Shown piece by piece: positions 15,753 through 24,620 of a stretch of 64,000 nt of DNA (its first letter is position 1; each line of letters starts with the position of its first letter). This DNA is from Paraburkholderia hospita (lineage in GTDB: Bacteria > Pseudomonadota > Gammaproteobacteria > Burkholderiales > Burkholderiaceae). A program made the position numbers and the translations under genes. The notes beneath the pieces were generated by a model. The model saw only the letters and a program-made list of their open reading frames with translations. It had not been told where the DNA came from and searched no databases. Where the stretch lies: contig NZ_CP026106.1 of assembly GCF_002902965.1 (NCBI RefSeq), forward strand, positions 1,860,001 to 1,924,000. The letters run 5' to 3'.

Positions 15753-17984
15753 TTATTTTCCATTCTTCGTGTCGTTTGCTGCGGTCTTGCGTCTACCGCT
15801 CCATGTGCGCAGGTCGGCGTACAGATGTTCGAACAGCCCGCCGATGCCGCCCAGTCCAACGCGCATCACATGCGACAGGCTCCTGAGCGGCGTGTCGACT
15901 TCGCGCCCTTCCGCCCAGCCGGTCCATGCGTCGGCGCGGGCGAATGTGCTTTGCACGAAGTCGAGTTCCTGCTCGCGCGTCATCGGCGCGAACTTCAGGC
16001 CGACGCGGCCCGGCACCGAGTACGTGACGTCGGCGGGAAACACGAACTCTTCGTGGCCGCGAAACAGCGACACGACCACGCTTTCATGCAGCGGTACCTG
16101 GATGGCGGCAGGCAGTTGCAGCGCGACGCCGCCTTCCGCGTAATCGACTGTTTCGCACACGAGCGTGCGGCCCGTCGAGAAGCGCAGCGATGCCGGAATG
16201 CGCATCGCCACGCGATGCGTCGAGCGCACCTGGCGCTGCTCGCGCGCCGCCGCGACGCTCGCGCCGAGGATCAGCATGTTGTAGCCCGTCCACGCGAGGT
16301 TCAGCACGGTGGTCTGCACTTCGCTGTGCGAACTGGAATTCAGCGCGATATGCACGCAGCCGACGATAAATCCGAGCAGGTTCAGCGCCAGCAGAATCAG
16401 GTAAGGGCGCGAAATGCCCCAGTCGAAGTATTGCTCGTCGATGCGCCCGCCCTTCGCCGTCACGTTGAACTTGCCGAGCTTCGGGTTGATCAGCGCGAGC
16501 AGCGTCGGCGCTGTGATGTACGACGCGAGCACCGACTCATAGACTTCGGACCAGAACGAATGGCGGAACTTCTGCTGCATCCGCGAGTTCGTGATGTTCG
16601 CGTGGAACATGTGCGGCAGCGCGAAGATCGCGATCGTGCCCGCCGCCGCCTGGATGATGTGCGCGTTGAAGAACAAAAACGATAGCGGCGCGGTGAGGAA
16701 CACGAGACGCGGGATGCCGTAGAAGAAGTGCATCATCGCGTTCAGATAGCACAGCCGCTGGCCGAACGACAGGCCGCGCCCCGTGAGCGGATTGTCGATG
16801 CGGAAAATCTGCGTCATGCCGCGCGCCCATCGGATGCGCTGGCCGATGTGGCCGCCGAGGCTTTCCGTCGCCAGACCCGCTGCCTGCGGTATCGACAGAT
16901 ACGCGGTCGTGTAGCCGCGGCGGTGCAGCTTGAGCGCTGTATGCGCGTCTTCCGTGACGGTCTCGACGGCGATGCCGCCGATCTCCTCGACCATCGTGCG
17001 GCGCAAGAGCGCGCACGAACCGCAGAAGAACGTCGCGTTCCACAGGTCGTTGCCGTCCTGCACGAGACCGTAGAACAGTTCGCCTTCGTTCGGCACCTTG
17101 CGGAACGTGCCGAGGTTTTTCTCGAACGGATCGGCGGAGAAGAAATGGTGCGGCGTCTGCAGCATCGACAGTTTCTTGTCGCGCAGGAACCAGCCTAAGC
17201 CCACTTGCAGGAACGAGCGTGTGGGGATGTGATCGCAGTCGAAGATCGCGAAGTATTCGCCGTCGGTGATCTTCAGTGCCTCGTTGATGTTGCCCGCCTT
17301 CGCGTGTCGGTTGTGCGAGCGGATCGTCCACGCGACGCCCACTTCCTCGCAGAAGCCCTTGAACTCGGGGCGGCGGCCATCGTCGAGCACATGAATGGAC
17401 AGCTTGTCCTTCGGATAATCCAGCGCGATCGCCGCGTAGATGGTCGGCTTCACCACCGACAGCGGCTCGTTATAAGTGGGAATGAAAATATCGACGGTCG
17501 GCCAGGCGCTGCGGTCCAAAGGCAGCGGCATCGGCTTGCGCCTGAGCGGCCACGCGGTCTGGAAGTATCCGAGCATCAGCACGAGCGCCGCATACACTTC
17601 CGCCGATACCAGCAGCAGACCCCATACGGCGTCGAGCGGCCGTTCCCAGTATGTCGTCTCCGTCAAACGCCAGTACATATAGCGGCCCGTCGCGATCACC
17701 GACAGCATGATCATCACGAGCGTCGCATAGTGCCCTTGCGCGCGGCGAAACAGCAGCGCGCAGACGAAGCAGCAGATCGCAAAGGTGAGCTGCTCGCCGA
17801 ACGCGAGCGGCACCGTGAACACGAAGAACAGCACCGCCAGCGCGAACAGTACGAGCAGGATCGTGACGGGCTTGCTGCCCAGAATGCGTCCGTCGATCAG
17901 ATGCGACGCGAGGCGATCGAAACGCGAGCGGCGCGGCGCCGCGTTGTCGGCGGCGTCGAGAATGTCTTCGGGAGCGGTGCTCAT
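15753..17984 (-). CDS. bcsA: Cellulose synthase catalytic subunit BcsA (UDP-forming, c-di-GMP-activated)
   Basis: 743-residue inner-membrane glycosyltransferase family 2 enzyme polymerising glucose from UDP-glucose. Catalytic motifs: DD (201-202), DCD (249-251), TED (344-346) and QRIRW (382-386); four N-terminal and four C-terminal membrane segments; C-terminal PilZ domain. The PilZ RxxxR motif is R587-STH-R591, but the second motif reads D614-Y-A-E-G-G619, with Ala616 where the consensus DxSxxG has Ser. The start is the ATG at 17984, overlapping the bcsQ stop (ATGA); the frame stays open to 18569, but that extension is antisense-like sequence inside bcsQ. Confidence 0.95.
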   Translation of the reverse strand: MSTAPEDILDAADNAAPRRSRFDRLASHLIDGRILGSKPVTILLVLFALAVLFFVFTVPLAFGEQLTFAICCFVCALLFRRAQGHYATLVMIMLSVIATGRYMYWRLTETTYWERPLDAVWGLLLVSAEVYAALVLMLGYFQTAWPLRRKPMPLPLDRSAWPTVDIFIPTYNEPLSVVKPTIYAAIALDYPKDKLSIHVLDDGRRPEFKGFCEEVGVAWTIRSHNRHAKAGNINEALKITDGEYFAIFDCDHIPTRSFLQVGLGWFLRDKKLSMLQTPHHFFSADPFEKNLGTFRKVPNEGELFYGLVQDGNDLWNATFFCGSCALLRRTMVEEIGGIAVETVTEDAHTALKLHRRGYTTAYLSIPQAAGLATESLGGHIGQRIRWARGMTQIFRIDNPLTGRGLSFGQRLCYLNAMMHFFYGIPRLVFLTAPLSFLFFNAHIIQAAAGTIAIFALPHMFHANITNSRMQQKFRHSFWSEVYESVLASYITAPTLLALINPKLGKFNVTAKGGRIDEQYFDWGISRPYLILLALNLLGFIVGCVHIALNSSSHSEVQTTVLNLAWTGYNMLILGASVAAAREQRQVRSTHRVAMRIPASLRFSTGRTLVCETVDYAEGGVALQLPAAIQVPLHESVVVSLFRGHEEFVFPADVTYSVPGRVGLKFAPMTREQELDFVQSTFARADAWTGWAEGREVDTPLRSLSHVMRVGLGGIGGLFEHLYADLRTWSGRRKTAANDTKNGK

Positions 17985-18769
17985 GCGACGTTCCTCGGCA
18001 GCCTGGCCTGACCGTTCAGGCGCGTGCCCAGCCAGTCGCCGCATGCGCGCAGATCGGCGGCCGCCTGGCTGTGCGGATCGTAGTGGATCACGGTCGTGTC
18101 GTACGCAAGCGATTCGCTCACACCCTGATCGAGATGGATCACGCCGGGGAACAGATGGTCGTCGAGCGCATCGCGCAACACCTTGACGACGTCTTTTGTG
18201 AGGCTGCGGCTCTGGTCGACCTGGTTGATCACGTAGCCGTAGCCGATGAAGTCCTGACGCGGCAATGCGTAAGTCTGGATCAGCCGCTCCATCTGCGGAA
18301 TCGCCGCATACGACGCCGCATCCGCGATCACGACGTTCAGCACGAAGTCCGCGGCGACCAGCGCGGCGCGCGTGTAGGCAGTCGCGCCGGGTGGCGTGTC
18401 GATCAGCACGATGTCGTCGGCATCGAGCGCGAGCGCGTCGAGCGATTCGCGGATCAGATACGGATCGGCGTCGAGCTGCGCTTCGAACACGCGCCTGTCG
18501 TCTTCGTTCAGTGCGCCATGCGGCAGCGCCGTAATGCTGTCGATGCCGTCGAACATCACCGTGCGCCACGATGCGCCCGCGAGCGTCGCGCGGGCGACGC
18601 CGTCGTAGCTGTCGATGGGAATGCCGAAGTGCAGACGCAGCGCGTTTTGCGGATCGAAGTCGACGGCGATCACGCGGCGTCCGTTCGAGCCCAGCACCGA
18701 GGCGAGATTCGCGGCGAGCGTCGTCTTGCCGACCCCGCCTTTAGCCGAAACAACCGAGACGACTCTCAT
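17981..18769 (-). CDS. bcsQ: Cellulose biosynthesis ATPase BcsQ (MinD/ParA family)
   Basis: 262 residues. The deviant Walker A motif AKGGVGKTT (residues 9-17) and the FDPQN and LIDTPPG motifs identify a ParA/MinD-type ATPase. BcsQ homologs are needed for cellulose production and polar placement of the synthase. It is locked in the operon by 4-base overlaps on both sides: its start overlaps the bcsP stop and its stop overlaps the bcsA start. Confidence 0.93.
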   Translation of the reverse strand: MRVVSVVSAKGGVGKTTLAANLASVLGSNGRRVIAVDFDPQNALRLHFGIPIDSYDGVARATLAGASWRTVMFDGIDSITALPHGALNEDDRRVFEAQLDADPYLIRESLDALALDADDIVLIDTPPGATAYTRAALVAADFVLNVVIADAASYAAIPQMERLIQTYALPRQDFIGYGYVINQVDQSRSLTKDVVKVLRDALDDHLFPGVIHLDQGVSESLAYDTTVIHYDPHSQAAADLRACGDWLGTRLNGQARLPRNVA

Positions 18770-19617
18770 GCGTCACCATCCGCCTTGAAGCGCGATCTGA
18801 AGGTGTCGCGCAGTGAACGGCCAGGCGCCGCCGATCCATGCGACAGGCGCGCGAAGAGCGATGACAGATCTTTCGACGGCGTGTTGGCGGGCGCCTCCGG
18901 CTGGGACATATTCGTGCCGCCGAACAGCCCCGAGAGGATCGAACCGCCCTGCTGCTGCACGGTCGCCGGCGGCTTGGCGCGCGCGGCTTCCACGGCGGGA
19001 TTCTCAAATGGGGCACGAGCAAACGTTTGGCTTTGTGCAAAAAAAGGGGCGGCCTGAGCGGCTTGTACTTCGCGCTGCGGCGCGGCATCGCGCGACGCCG
19101 GCGATGCCGGGGGCGTTGAAGGCGCTGCGGCAACTGTCGATGCAGGCGGGACGGACGCGGGTGTTTGAGCAGCGGGCGCGGCCGACATGCTCGGCGCGTT
19201 GGCTGCGGCATTGGTGCGATCCGCAGCAGCCGCGACGTTGGGCGGCGCGCTGAAGCGATTCGCGCCCATTTGCGCGGGAGCGACGGGCGGCGGCATCGAC
19301 GCGTGGCGATGACCGCGCGCGAAAAGCGGCGGGCGCGCCGGTCCAGTGGATTCGGATCCGGCGGGCGTGGCGACCGTGTCTGCCGGTTGCGCCGCAGGTG
19401 CGGGCGACGCCTGAGCTGCCGGCTCGACGCGCGCTGCCGGCGACGCGGGACGGCCCGCGTCCGGCACGGGGCCGACGTGCGCGATGTCGAGCGCGTTCAG
19501 CAATGGCCAGCGCAGCGCGGCATGCTTCGCGTCGTCGTCACGCGTCACCTCCTGATACTGCCCGGCGTCGCCACCGAAGCGCCGGAACAGATTACCGACG
19601 TCGTCTGAAACGCTCAT
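18766..19617 (-). CDS. bcsP: BcsP: BcsR-like N-terminus fused to a long Pro/Ala-rich tail
   Basis: 283 residues from the ATG at 19617 (GAGG seven bases upstream; an upstream in-frame start at 19644 adds nine residues without a better ribosome site). The N-terminal ~55 residues contain a YQEVTRDDDAKHAALRWPLL segment that resembles the KRWPLL core of the small enterobacterial protein BcsR. The rest is low-complexity, rich in A, P and S, and probably disordered, with a final LFARLSH...LRDTFRSRF helix-like end. Together with the neighbouring bcsQ, it suggests a regulator/scaffold of synthase assembly, as BcsR and BcsQ interact in E. coli. The exact role of BcsP is inferred. Confidence 0.75.
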   Translation of the reverse strand: MSVSDDVGNLFRRFGGDAGQYQEVTRDDDAKHAALRWPLLNALDIAHVGPVPDAGRPASPAARVEPAAQASPAPAAQPADTVATPAGSESTGPARPPLFARGHRHASMPPPVAPAQMGANRFSAPPNVAAAADRTNAAANAPSMSAAPAAQTPASVPPASTVAAAPSTPPASPASRDAAPQREVQAAQAAPFFAQSQTFARAPFENPAVEAARAKPPATVQQQGGSILSGLFGGTNMSQPEAPANTPSKDLSSLFARLSHGSAAPGRSLRDTFRSRFKADGDA

Positions 19618-19721
19618 GATGTTTCCTCTACTTGTCCTGCGCATCCCTGTACTGCGACAGCGTTAGCTGTCCGCCCACTGTTTCACTATCTGGTTAACTT
19701 CGTCGTTGGGGTCAAGTTTAG

Positions 19722-20252
19722 TCAGGGCGCCTTCAACAGTCTGAATTCGTATGTGTGTGCGTTGGCGCTTTGATATTCCTGTAGTGCCAGCGAGCCCGCG
19801 CCCAGTTCGTGCAGCCAGTGCTGATACGCGCCTTCGAGAAAAGCGGAAGCCCACGGTGCGGCCCGTTCGCCGAACGCGGCAAGCGGCGCGCAGCAATGCT
19901 CGATGGACAGATAGTCGTCCCGTTCGGCAAGGCGAACGAAACCCCAGTCGAGCCCGGACCAAATGCTGTTGAGAAACGCGGCGAGGTCGTCCAGCGTCGT
20001 GCACTCGCCCGCCGGGTGCTTTGCAGCAAAGCGCGCGCCGATGCGCGACATCAGCATGCGCAACTGTGACGTATCAATCTGCGTCTCGAACTCTTCGGCG
20101 AGTGCGGTCAGAAAGCCGCGCCATTGCACGGAAGTCTGATGTCGCGTGTAATAGTCGAGCAAGGTTGCCGTGTGTTCGTCTTGCATGTCCGAGAGGTTGA
20201 TGACAGGTGCGTAGGGTTTGCCCGGAAGGCACTGCTTCCAGTATTCGGACAT
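19722..20252 (-). CDS. bcsD: Cellulose synthase subunit BcsD
   Basis: 176 residues from the ATG at 20252 (a GTG six bases upstream is also possible; neither has a strong ribosome site). Similar in size and layout to BcsD of cellulose-making acetic acid bacteria, a periplasmic octameric ring that helps order glucan chains, although no signal peptide is apparent here. Recognised mainly by the LxxLxxEFETQID...GWGF-like core (GLDWGFVRLAERDDYLSIEHCCAPL) and by its position as first gene of the operon. A 104-base gap separates it from bcsP. Confidence 0.8.
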   Translation of the reverse strand: MSEYWKQCLPGKPYAPVINLSDMQDEHTATLLDYYTRHQTSVQWRGFLTALAEEFETQIDTSQLRMLMSRIGARFAAKHPAGECTTLDDLAAFLNSIWSGLDWGFVRLAERDDYLSIEHCCAPLAAFGERAAPWASAFLEGAYQHWLHELGAGSLALQEYQSANAHTYEFRLLKAP

Positions 20253-20417
20253 CGTCACGCAGACGGATTGCTATGTTCAGCGAATCGTCATAATGGGCGT
20301 CGCCAGCATAGCATCGTTCAGTTACCTATAAAAAAGCAACCGGCATGGTTTCTGATGTGGAAGGCAGACGACGAAACGATTATTTTGCGCTTGCTCTTTC
20401 GCTTCGGCTCTGGGCAG

Positions 20418-20443
20418 TTCATTGAAATGTTTCATTCGAAATG
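20418..20443. promoter_or_regulatory. Direct repeat in the divergent region upstream of the cellulose operon
   Basis: TTCATTGAAATG (20418-20429) followed one base later by TTCATTCGAAATG (20431-20443). The second copy also contains the dyad TTTCATTCGAAA. The region between bcsD (minus) and the orphan gene at 20520 (plus) is AT-rich against its surroundings and must hold the cellulose operon promoter, so this is a candidate operator. Confidence 0.4.
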
Positions 20444-20519
20444 CGCATTTTCTTCCATCTCTTACATGCAAGCCAGCTTCACGTATCTTTCAATGCATTA
20501 CTGCTCCTGGAGTCAAACG

Positions 20520-20924
20520 ATGAAGATCAACGACGAGCGCGCCATTCAGTTTCTTGGCGAGATTCGCAAGCCACTACTCGTGCTGCACAAGGCGATACTC
20601 GATCACGAGCGCGCCTTGTATGAGAAGGAGTTTGGCCCCGTCACGCCTGCCGCGTTCCTGCAGGTGCTGATCAATGGATCGGGCTTTCGCTGGCTCAATC
20701 CGTTGTCGGTGATGATCGCGAATGTCGACGAGATTCTCGATGACGATGAAGCAACCAGCGCCGATCGTTTTGGCGCCGTTGAATCTGTTGTCGGTCTTTT
20801 TTCGGAAGATTTACCAGGCAATATTTTCCTGCCGCGTTATCGGCAAATATTGCAGAACAGTCCTGACATACTGCATGCGCACGGACAAATCGCGCCGATA
20901 TTGAAATCGCTTGAGGCGAGTTGA
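20520..20924 (+). CDS. Uncharacterised 134-residue protein divergent from the cellulose operon
   Basis: Starts at the ATG at 20520 (TGGAG eight bases upstream); an earlier in-frame start adds unrelated residues. No signal peptide or membrane segment; mixed helical composition with an acidic stretch (DEILDDDEATSAD) near residue 75. I do not recognise a domain. Its head-to-head position with bcsD and shared AT-rich promoter region make a role linked to cellulose regulation possible but unproven. Confidence 0.65.
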   Translation: MKINDERAIQFLGEIRKPLLVLHKAILDHERALYEKEFGPVTPAAFLQVLINGSGFRWLNPLSVMIANVDEILDDDEATSADRFGAVESVVGLFSEDLPGNIFLPRYRQILQNSPDILHAHGQIAPILKSLEAS

Positions 20925-21187
20925 TTAATCGACTCGTTTGTTTCGCATTTGAGTCGATGTATGAGAAACGGAAACTGGCATGGGCTCCTGCATTGCCTCA
21001 CCTTTGGATAGTCCGCTTCAAGTGCGATGAAACGCGGAATGCAGTATGCCTGAATGACTTCCGGCAGATTGCGGATTCGCAAAGGTGAGCATCTGCAGGA
21101 GCGCACATTGCGCTGCAGCGCACGCCTGGCGTTATCGACTCAAAAACGAACCACACTCGCACGAATGTCGAACGGAGTTGAACACGC

Positions 21188-22006
21188 ATGACACACTGGA
21201 CGCTCGATCAGCAGTTCACGTATCGCGATCAAACCGTTCGTTATCGGGTCTTCGGCAATGGGCCGCCCATCGTGCTGATACACGGCACGCCATTTTCATC
21301 ATGGGTATGGCACCGGATCGCGCCGCATCTCGCACATGACCGCAAGGTTCATGTGTATGACCTGCTCGGCTATGGACAATCGGAGAAGCGCGAAGGCGAG
21401 GATGTGTCGCTCGGCGTGCAGAACGGCTTGCTTGCTGCGCTGCTCGAACATTGGGGACTCGATGCGCCCGATGTCGTTGCGCATGACTTTGGCGGTGCGA
21501 CGGCATTGCGCGCGCATCTGATCGACGGTCGCGACTGCAGAAGCCTTACGCTGATCGATCCTGTCGCGGTCGCGCCGTGGGGCTCGCCGTTCGTGCGTCA
21601 TGTGCGCGAGCATGCCGCGGCTTTTGCGGGGCTGCCCGCATATATCCATGAAGCCGTGGTCAACGCGTACATTCGCGGCGCGGTCGCAAGGACCATCACC
21701 GACGACGAGCTTGCGCCCTATGTCACGCCGTGGCTCGGCGATGTTGGACAACCGGCGTTCTATCGACAGATCGCGCAGATGGACCAGCGCTACACCGACG
21801 AGGTCGAAGCGCGCTATCCGCAGATACGCTGCCGCACGCAGATTCTGTGGGGCGAAGACGATCAGTGGATTCCCATCGAACGCGGGCGGTATCTTGCCAG
21901 CGTGATTCCGGACGCGCGTTTTCAGCCGGTGCAGAATGCCGGGCATCTGATGCAGGAAGACGCGCCGGAAGCGATCGTCGCCGCGGTGTTGCGGTGGGTA
22001 GACTGA
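21188..22006 (+). CDS. Alpha/beta hydrolase with an Asp nucleophile (haloalkane/haloacetate dehalogenase-like)
   Basis: 272-residue alpha/beta-fold hydrolase, cytoplasmic (no signal). HGTP near residue 32 forms the oxyanion region. The nucleophile elbow is AHD100FGG, so the nucleophile is Asp instead of the usual Ser, as in haloalkane and haloacetate dehalogenases and epoxide hydrolases. The acid would be in ILWGEDDQWIP (about residue 220) and the His in NAGHLMQED (about residue 258). Substrate is unknown. Stands alone; converges with the NlpD-like gene. Confidence 0.8.
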   Translation: MTHWTLDQQFTYRDQTVRYRVFGNGPPIVLIHGTPFSSWVWHRIAPHLAHDRKVHVYDLLGYGQSEKREGEDVSLGVQNGLLAALLEHWGLDAPDVVAHDFGGATALRAHLIDGRDCRSLTLIDPVAVAPWGSPFVRHVREHAAAFAGLPAYIHEAVVNAYIRGAVARTITDDELAPYVTPWLGDVGQPAFYRQIAQMDQRYTDEVEARYPQIRCRTQILWGEDDQWIPIERGRYLASVIPDARFQPVQNAGHLMQEDAPEAIVAAVLRWVD

Positions 22007-22029
22007 GCGTCAGCCGGTTAAGCCGACGC
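22007..22029. terminator. Short hairpin between convergent genes
   Basis: GCGTC...GACGC arms (22007-22011 and 22025-22029) with partial inner pairing lie between the two convergent stop codons. A weak bidirectional terminator candidate with no T run. Confidence 0.35.
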
Positions 22030-22034
22030 GAGCC

Positions 22035-22985
22035 TTATCCGCGCTGATGCGGCAGGAACGGCATCGGATCGATCGGTTTGCCGTCGCGGCGCAGTTCGAA
22101 CAGCACGGACACGCGCGAGTTGTTCTCGCTGCCCATCTCGGCGATCTGCTGACCCCTGCGCACGATATCGCCCGTCTTCACGAGCAGCTTGCGGTTATGC
22201 GCGTAGGCCGTCAGGAAATCCTTGTTGTGCTGGACGATGATCAGACTGCCGTACTCGTTCAGCCCCGTGCCGGCGTACATGACCTTGCCGTCGGCGGCCG
22301 CGCGGATCGGGTCGCCCGGCTTGCCGCCGATTTCGATGCCGCGCGTCTCGCCAGCCTGAAAGCCTTCGACGACATTGCCTTGCGCCGGCCAGATCAGCGA
22401 CACGCCCTTCGCGTGGCGCGCCAGTTCGGCATTCACTTCGCGGGCGTCGGCGGCGCTCGGCGCGGGGGCGCCTGTTGCGGGCGCTGATGCCGTCGCGTTC
22501 GAAGTGCCGGTCGTGTTGCTGGCAGCACCGCTTGCCGTGCCACTCGATGCGCCCGACGTGCCGCTCACAGCCGCTGCGGCGCCATTTGCGTTCGGCGGCG
22601 TCGCGGCCTGCGCCGGAGCCGCTGGAGCGGCGACCATCTTCACCGCATCTGGCGACGATACCTTCAGCGCCTGCCCGATATGCAAGCGCGAGGACGTCTT
22701 CAGATGATTCCACGCGAGGACTTGCTTGACCGTGACGTTATGGCTGCGCGCGATGCGCGCCAGCGAATCGCCGCGACGCACCTTATAGACGACGGGCGGA
22801 ACCGGCTGCGCGACCATCTGGGGCGCAGGCGCTGCGGGCGCCGGATCGGCTGCCGTTTGCGCGGCCGATGCCGCGTCGTTCTTGTTCGCGTCCTGCTCGC
22901 CGACATGCGCGCAGGCGCCCAACATCAAGGCGAGCGTGAAGCTCGCGAAACTGGCCCAGGTCCTGTCGAATCCATTCTTCGACAT
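22035..22985 (-). CDS. NlpD-like lipoprotein: LysM plus catalytically degenerate M23 domain
   Basis: 316 residues. Lipoprotein signal with lipobox MLGAC (Cys25). LysM peptidoglycan-binding domain around residues 68-112 (YKVRRGDSLARIARSHNVTV), an Ala/Thr/Ser-rich linker, and a C-terminal LytM/M23 domain (about 200-310). The catalytic metal ligands are missing: the expected HxxxD position reads RGIEIG and the final HxH position reads VLFEL. This matches NlpD/EnvC-type proteins, which activate cell-wall amidases during division instead of cutting peptidoglycan themselves. Outer-membrane anchored. Another NlpD copy probably exists elsewhere in such genomes, so I leave the symbol blank. Confidence 0.85.
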   Translation of the reverse strand: MSKNGFDRTWASFASFTLALMLGACAHVGEQDANKNDAASAAQTAADPAPAAPAPQMVAQPVPPVVYKVRRGDSLARIARSHNVTVKQVLAWNHLKTSSRLHIGQALKVSSPDAVKMVAAPAAPAQAATPPNANGAAAAVSGTSGASSGTASGAASNTTGTSNATASAPATGAPAPSAADAREVNAELARHAKGVSLIWPAQGNVVEGFQAGETRGIEIGGKPGDPIRAAADGKVMYAGTGLNEYGSLIIVQHNKDFLTAYAHNRKLLVKTGDIVRRGQQIAEMGSENNSRVSVLFELRRDGKPIDPMPFLPHQRG

Positions 22986-23415
22986 ATGCTCTCCCGCATG
23001 ATTCGTTCAAAGACCGGATGCGTGCGGCTCGCCCAATCAGCGGATGTCGAAAGACACCCGCGGGAGGCGCGCAGCATGCCGCCTCGTTGCGGCCTCAACC
23101 GTCCGGCGCGTTGCCGGGGCCAATCCGTCATCTCGCTCGGAGCCGCGTCATATCTGATGCGATCTTCCGCTAAAGGGGTCGGAATAGCCTTCTAAATCAA
23201 AGCCGCATTGTAAAGTGCAGGCGCCGGAAAACGCGGCGCGCGAACACTCTGATACAAAATGTTTAATCGCGGTAATTTTCGGTGGTTGGCAGGTAGATCG
23301 GTAGCCTATCGACTGCCTTTTAAACCATGCGTCATAAAGCCGCTCAATCTCATATCGGCACGGCGCGCGCGAAACTTGAGAAATGCCCGGGGCGGCAATC
23401 AACCTGGAGACGTCA
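22986..23415. other. Intergenic region between divergent genes, nothing recognised
   Basis: 430 bases separating the NlpD-like gene (minus) and the SRPBCC gene (plus). Open frames here are short and overlap antisense; no RNA gene or clear operator was seen. It must contain both promoters. Confidence 0.4.
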
Positions 23416-23823
23416 ATGGCCGACATTAGCGAATCGAAAACGATCAGCGTGGCGATCGCGCGCGACTGGCGCGAGGTGTACGCGTTCATGGAGCATCCGC
23501 TGTCCTTCGCGCAGTGGGCGTCGGGGCTCGGCAAGCCGTTGCGCGGCGAAGGCACACAATGGACTTTCGAAAGCGCCGATGGCAAGCCCGTCGACGTGCG
23601 CTTCACGCCGCACAATGCGTATGGCGTGCTTGATCACTATGTGAGCACCGGACAGGGAGATGAGATCTATATACCGATGCGCGTCGTCGCGAACCGCGAG
23701 GGAAGCGAAGTGCTGTTCACGCTGTTCCGAACAGCAGGCATGAGCGACGCGCAATTCGCCGCGGATGCGCAGTGGGTCGAACGCGATCTCGCTGAACTGA
23801 AGCGCTTTCTCGAGCAGAAGTGA
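23416..23823 (+). CDS. SRPBCC-family protein (polyketide-cyclase/START-like)
   Basis: 135 residues from the ATG at 23416, with GGAG seven bases upstream; an earlier in-frame ATG at 23383 lacks a ribosome site. N-terminal pattern KTISVAIARDWREVYAFMEHP and the alternating strand/helix layout are those of the START/Bet v1-like SRPBCC fold, which binds hydrophobic ligands. Function unknown. Converges with the DeoR regulator gene. Confidence 0.7.
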   Translation: MADISESKTISVAIARDWREVYAFMEHPLSFAQWASGLGKPLRGEGTQWTFESADGKPVDVRFTPHNAYGVLDHYVSTGQGDEIYIPMRVVANREGSEVLFTLFRTAGMSDAQFAADAQWVERDLAELKRFLEQK

Positions 23824-23833
23824 AGCCTGCTCG
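23811..23833. terminator. Hairpin overlapping the SRPBCC stop codon
   Basis: CGAGCAG (23811-23817) and CTGCTCG (23827-23833) form a perfect 7-bp stem around the stop codon between convergent genes. Candidate bidirectional terminator; no T run. Confidence 0.4.
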
Positions 23834-23835
23834 AT

Positions 23836-24591
23836 TCACGCGCGCTCGATCGTCACGCCGAGCGCTTCGAATGGCGCCGTGGTCGACCCGGGTGCGCCCT
23901 TCTCGACGATGATCGTGCTCGCCGCGTCGATGCCCGCAATCATGTACGCCGACGCGGCATTCAACTTTTCCGACGACGCGAGCACGATCGTCTCGGCCGC
24001 GCGCGCGACCAGCGCGCGTTTCACGTAAGCCTCTTCGAGATCACCGGTGCTCAACCCCGCCTCGGGATGAACGCCCGTCACGCCCATAAAGTACAGATCG
24101 GCGCGGATATGGCCGAGCGCTTCGATCGCGGCCGCGCCCACCGTCACCATCGAATGACGGAACAGCCGCCCGCCGATGATCACGATCTCCAGCGCCTCGT
24201 GCGCCGCGAGTTCGACGGCGACGCTCGGACTGTGCGTCACGATCGTCGCGCGCAGGTCGGCGGGGAGATGGCGCGCCAGCTGAATGGCAGTCGTACCGCC
24301 GTCGATAAAGGCGATCTGGCCTGGCGCAATCATCCGCGCGGCGGCCCGGCCAATCGCCGCCTTCGCTTCCGAGCCGATGGCCTGACGCCCCGCGAAATTC
24401 GCCACCGCCGGCGACGAAGGCAATGCGCCGCCGTGGACGCGCTGCAGTTTGCCCTCTGCGGCCAGCTCCCGCAGATCGCGGCGCACCGTGTCTTCCGAAA
24501 CGCCGAATGCCTCGCTCAGCGGTTTGGCGAGCACCTGGCCGTCGCGCTGGAGCGCATCGAGAATCAGATTCTTACGTTGGGAAGTCAGCAT
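23836..24591 (-). CDS. DeoR/GlpR-family transcriptional regulator
   Basis: 251 residues. N-terminal winged helix (residues 1-58; the LSEAFGVSEDTVRRDLRELAAEGKLQRVHGGA signature spans two motifs of the family), followed by the DeoR sensor domain, which binds sugar phosphates in relatives (FIDGGTTAIQLARHLP, about residues 95-110; IVIIGGRLFRHS, about 136). Divergent from nudK with 100 bases between start codons, where repeated TGCACGA motifs lie, so it probably represses itself and nudK. Confidence 0.9.
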   Translation of the reverse strand: MLTSQRKNLILDALQRDGQVLAKPLSEAFGVSEDTVRRDLRELAAEGKLQRVHGGALPSSPAVANFAGRQAIGSEAKAAIGRAAARMIAPGQIAFIDGGTTAIQLARHLPADLRATIVTHSPSVAVELAAHEALEIVIIGGRLFRHSMVTVGAAAIEALGHIRADLYFMGVTGVHPEAGLSTGDLEEAYVKRALVARAAETIVLASSEKLNAASAYMIAGIDAASTIIVEKGAPGSTTAPFEALGVTIERA

Positions 24592-24620
24592 CGATTTGTC
24601 TGATGGTGCCGTTTTTCAAG

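Noticed and set aside
17985..18569. N-terminal extension of BcsA
   Set aside because: The added sequence is a shadow of bcsQ; the ATG at 17984 overlaps the bcsQ stop and begins a normal BcsA N-terminus.
19663..20004. Frameshifted C-terminal end of BcsD (NDEVNQIVKQWADS)
   Set aside because: The tail looks protein-like, but no start codon or slippery site is present and the rest of that frame is Arg-rich.
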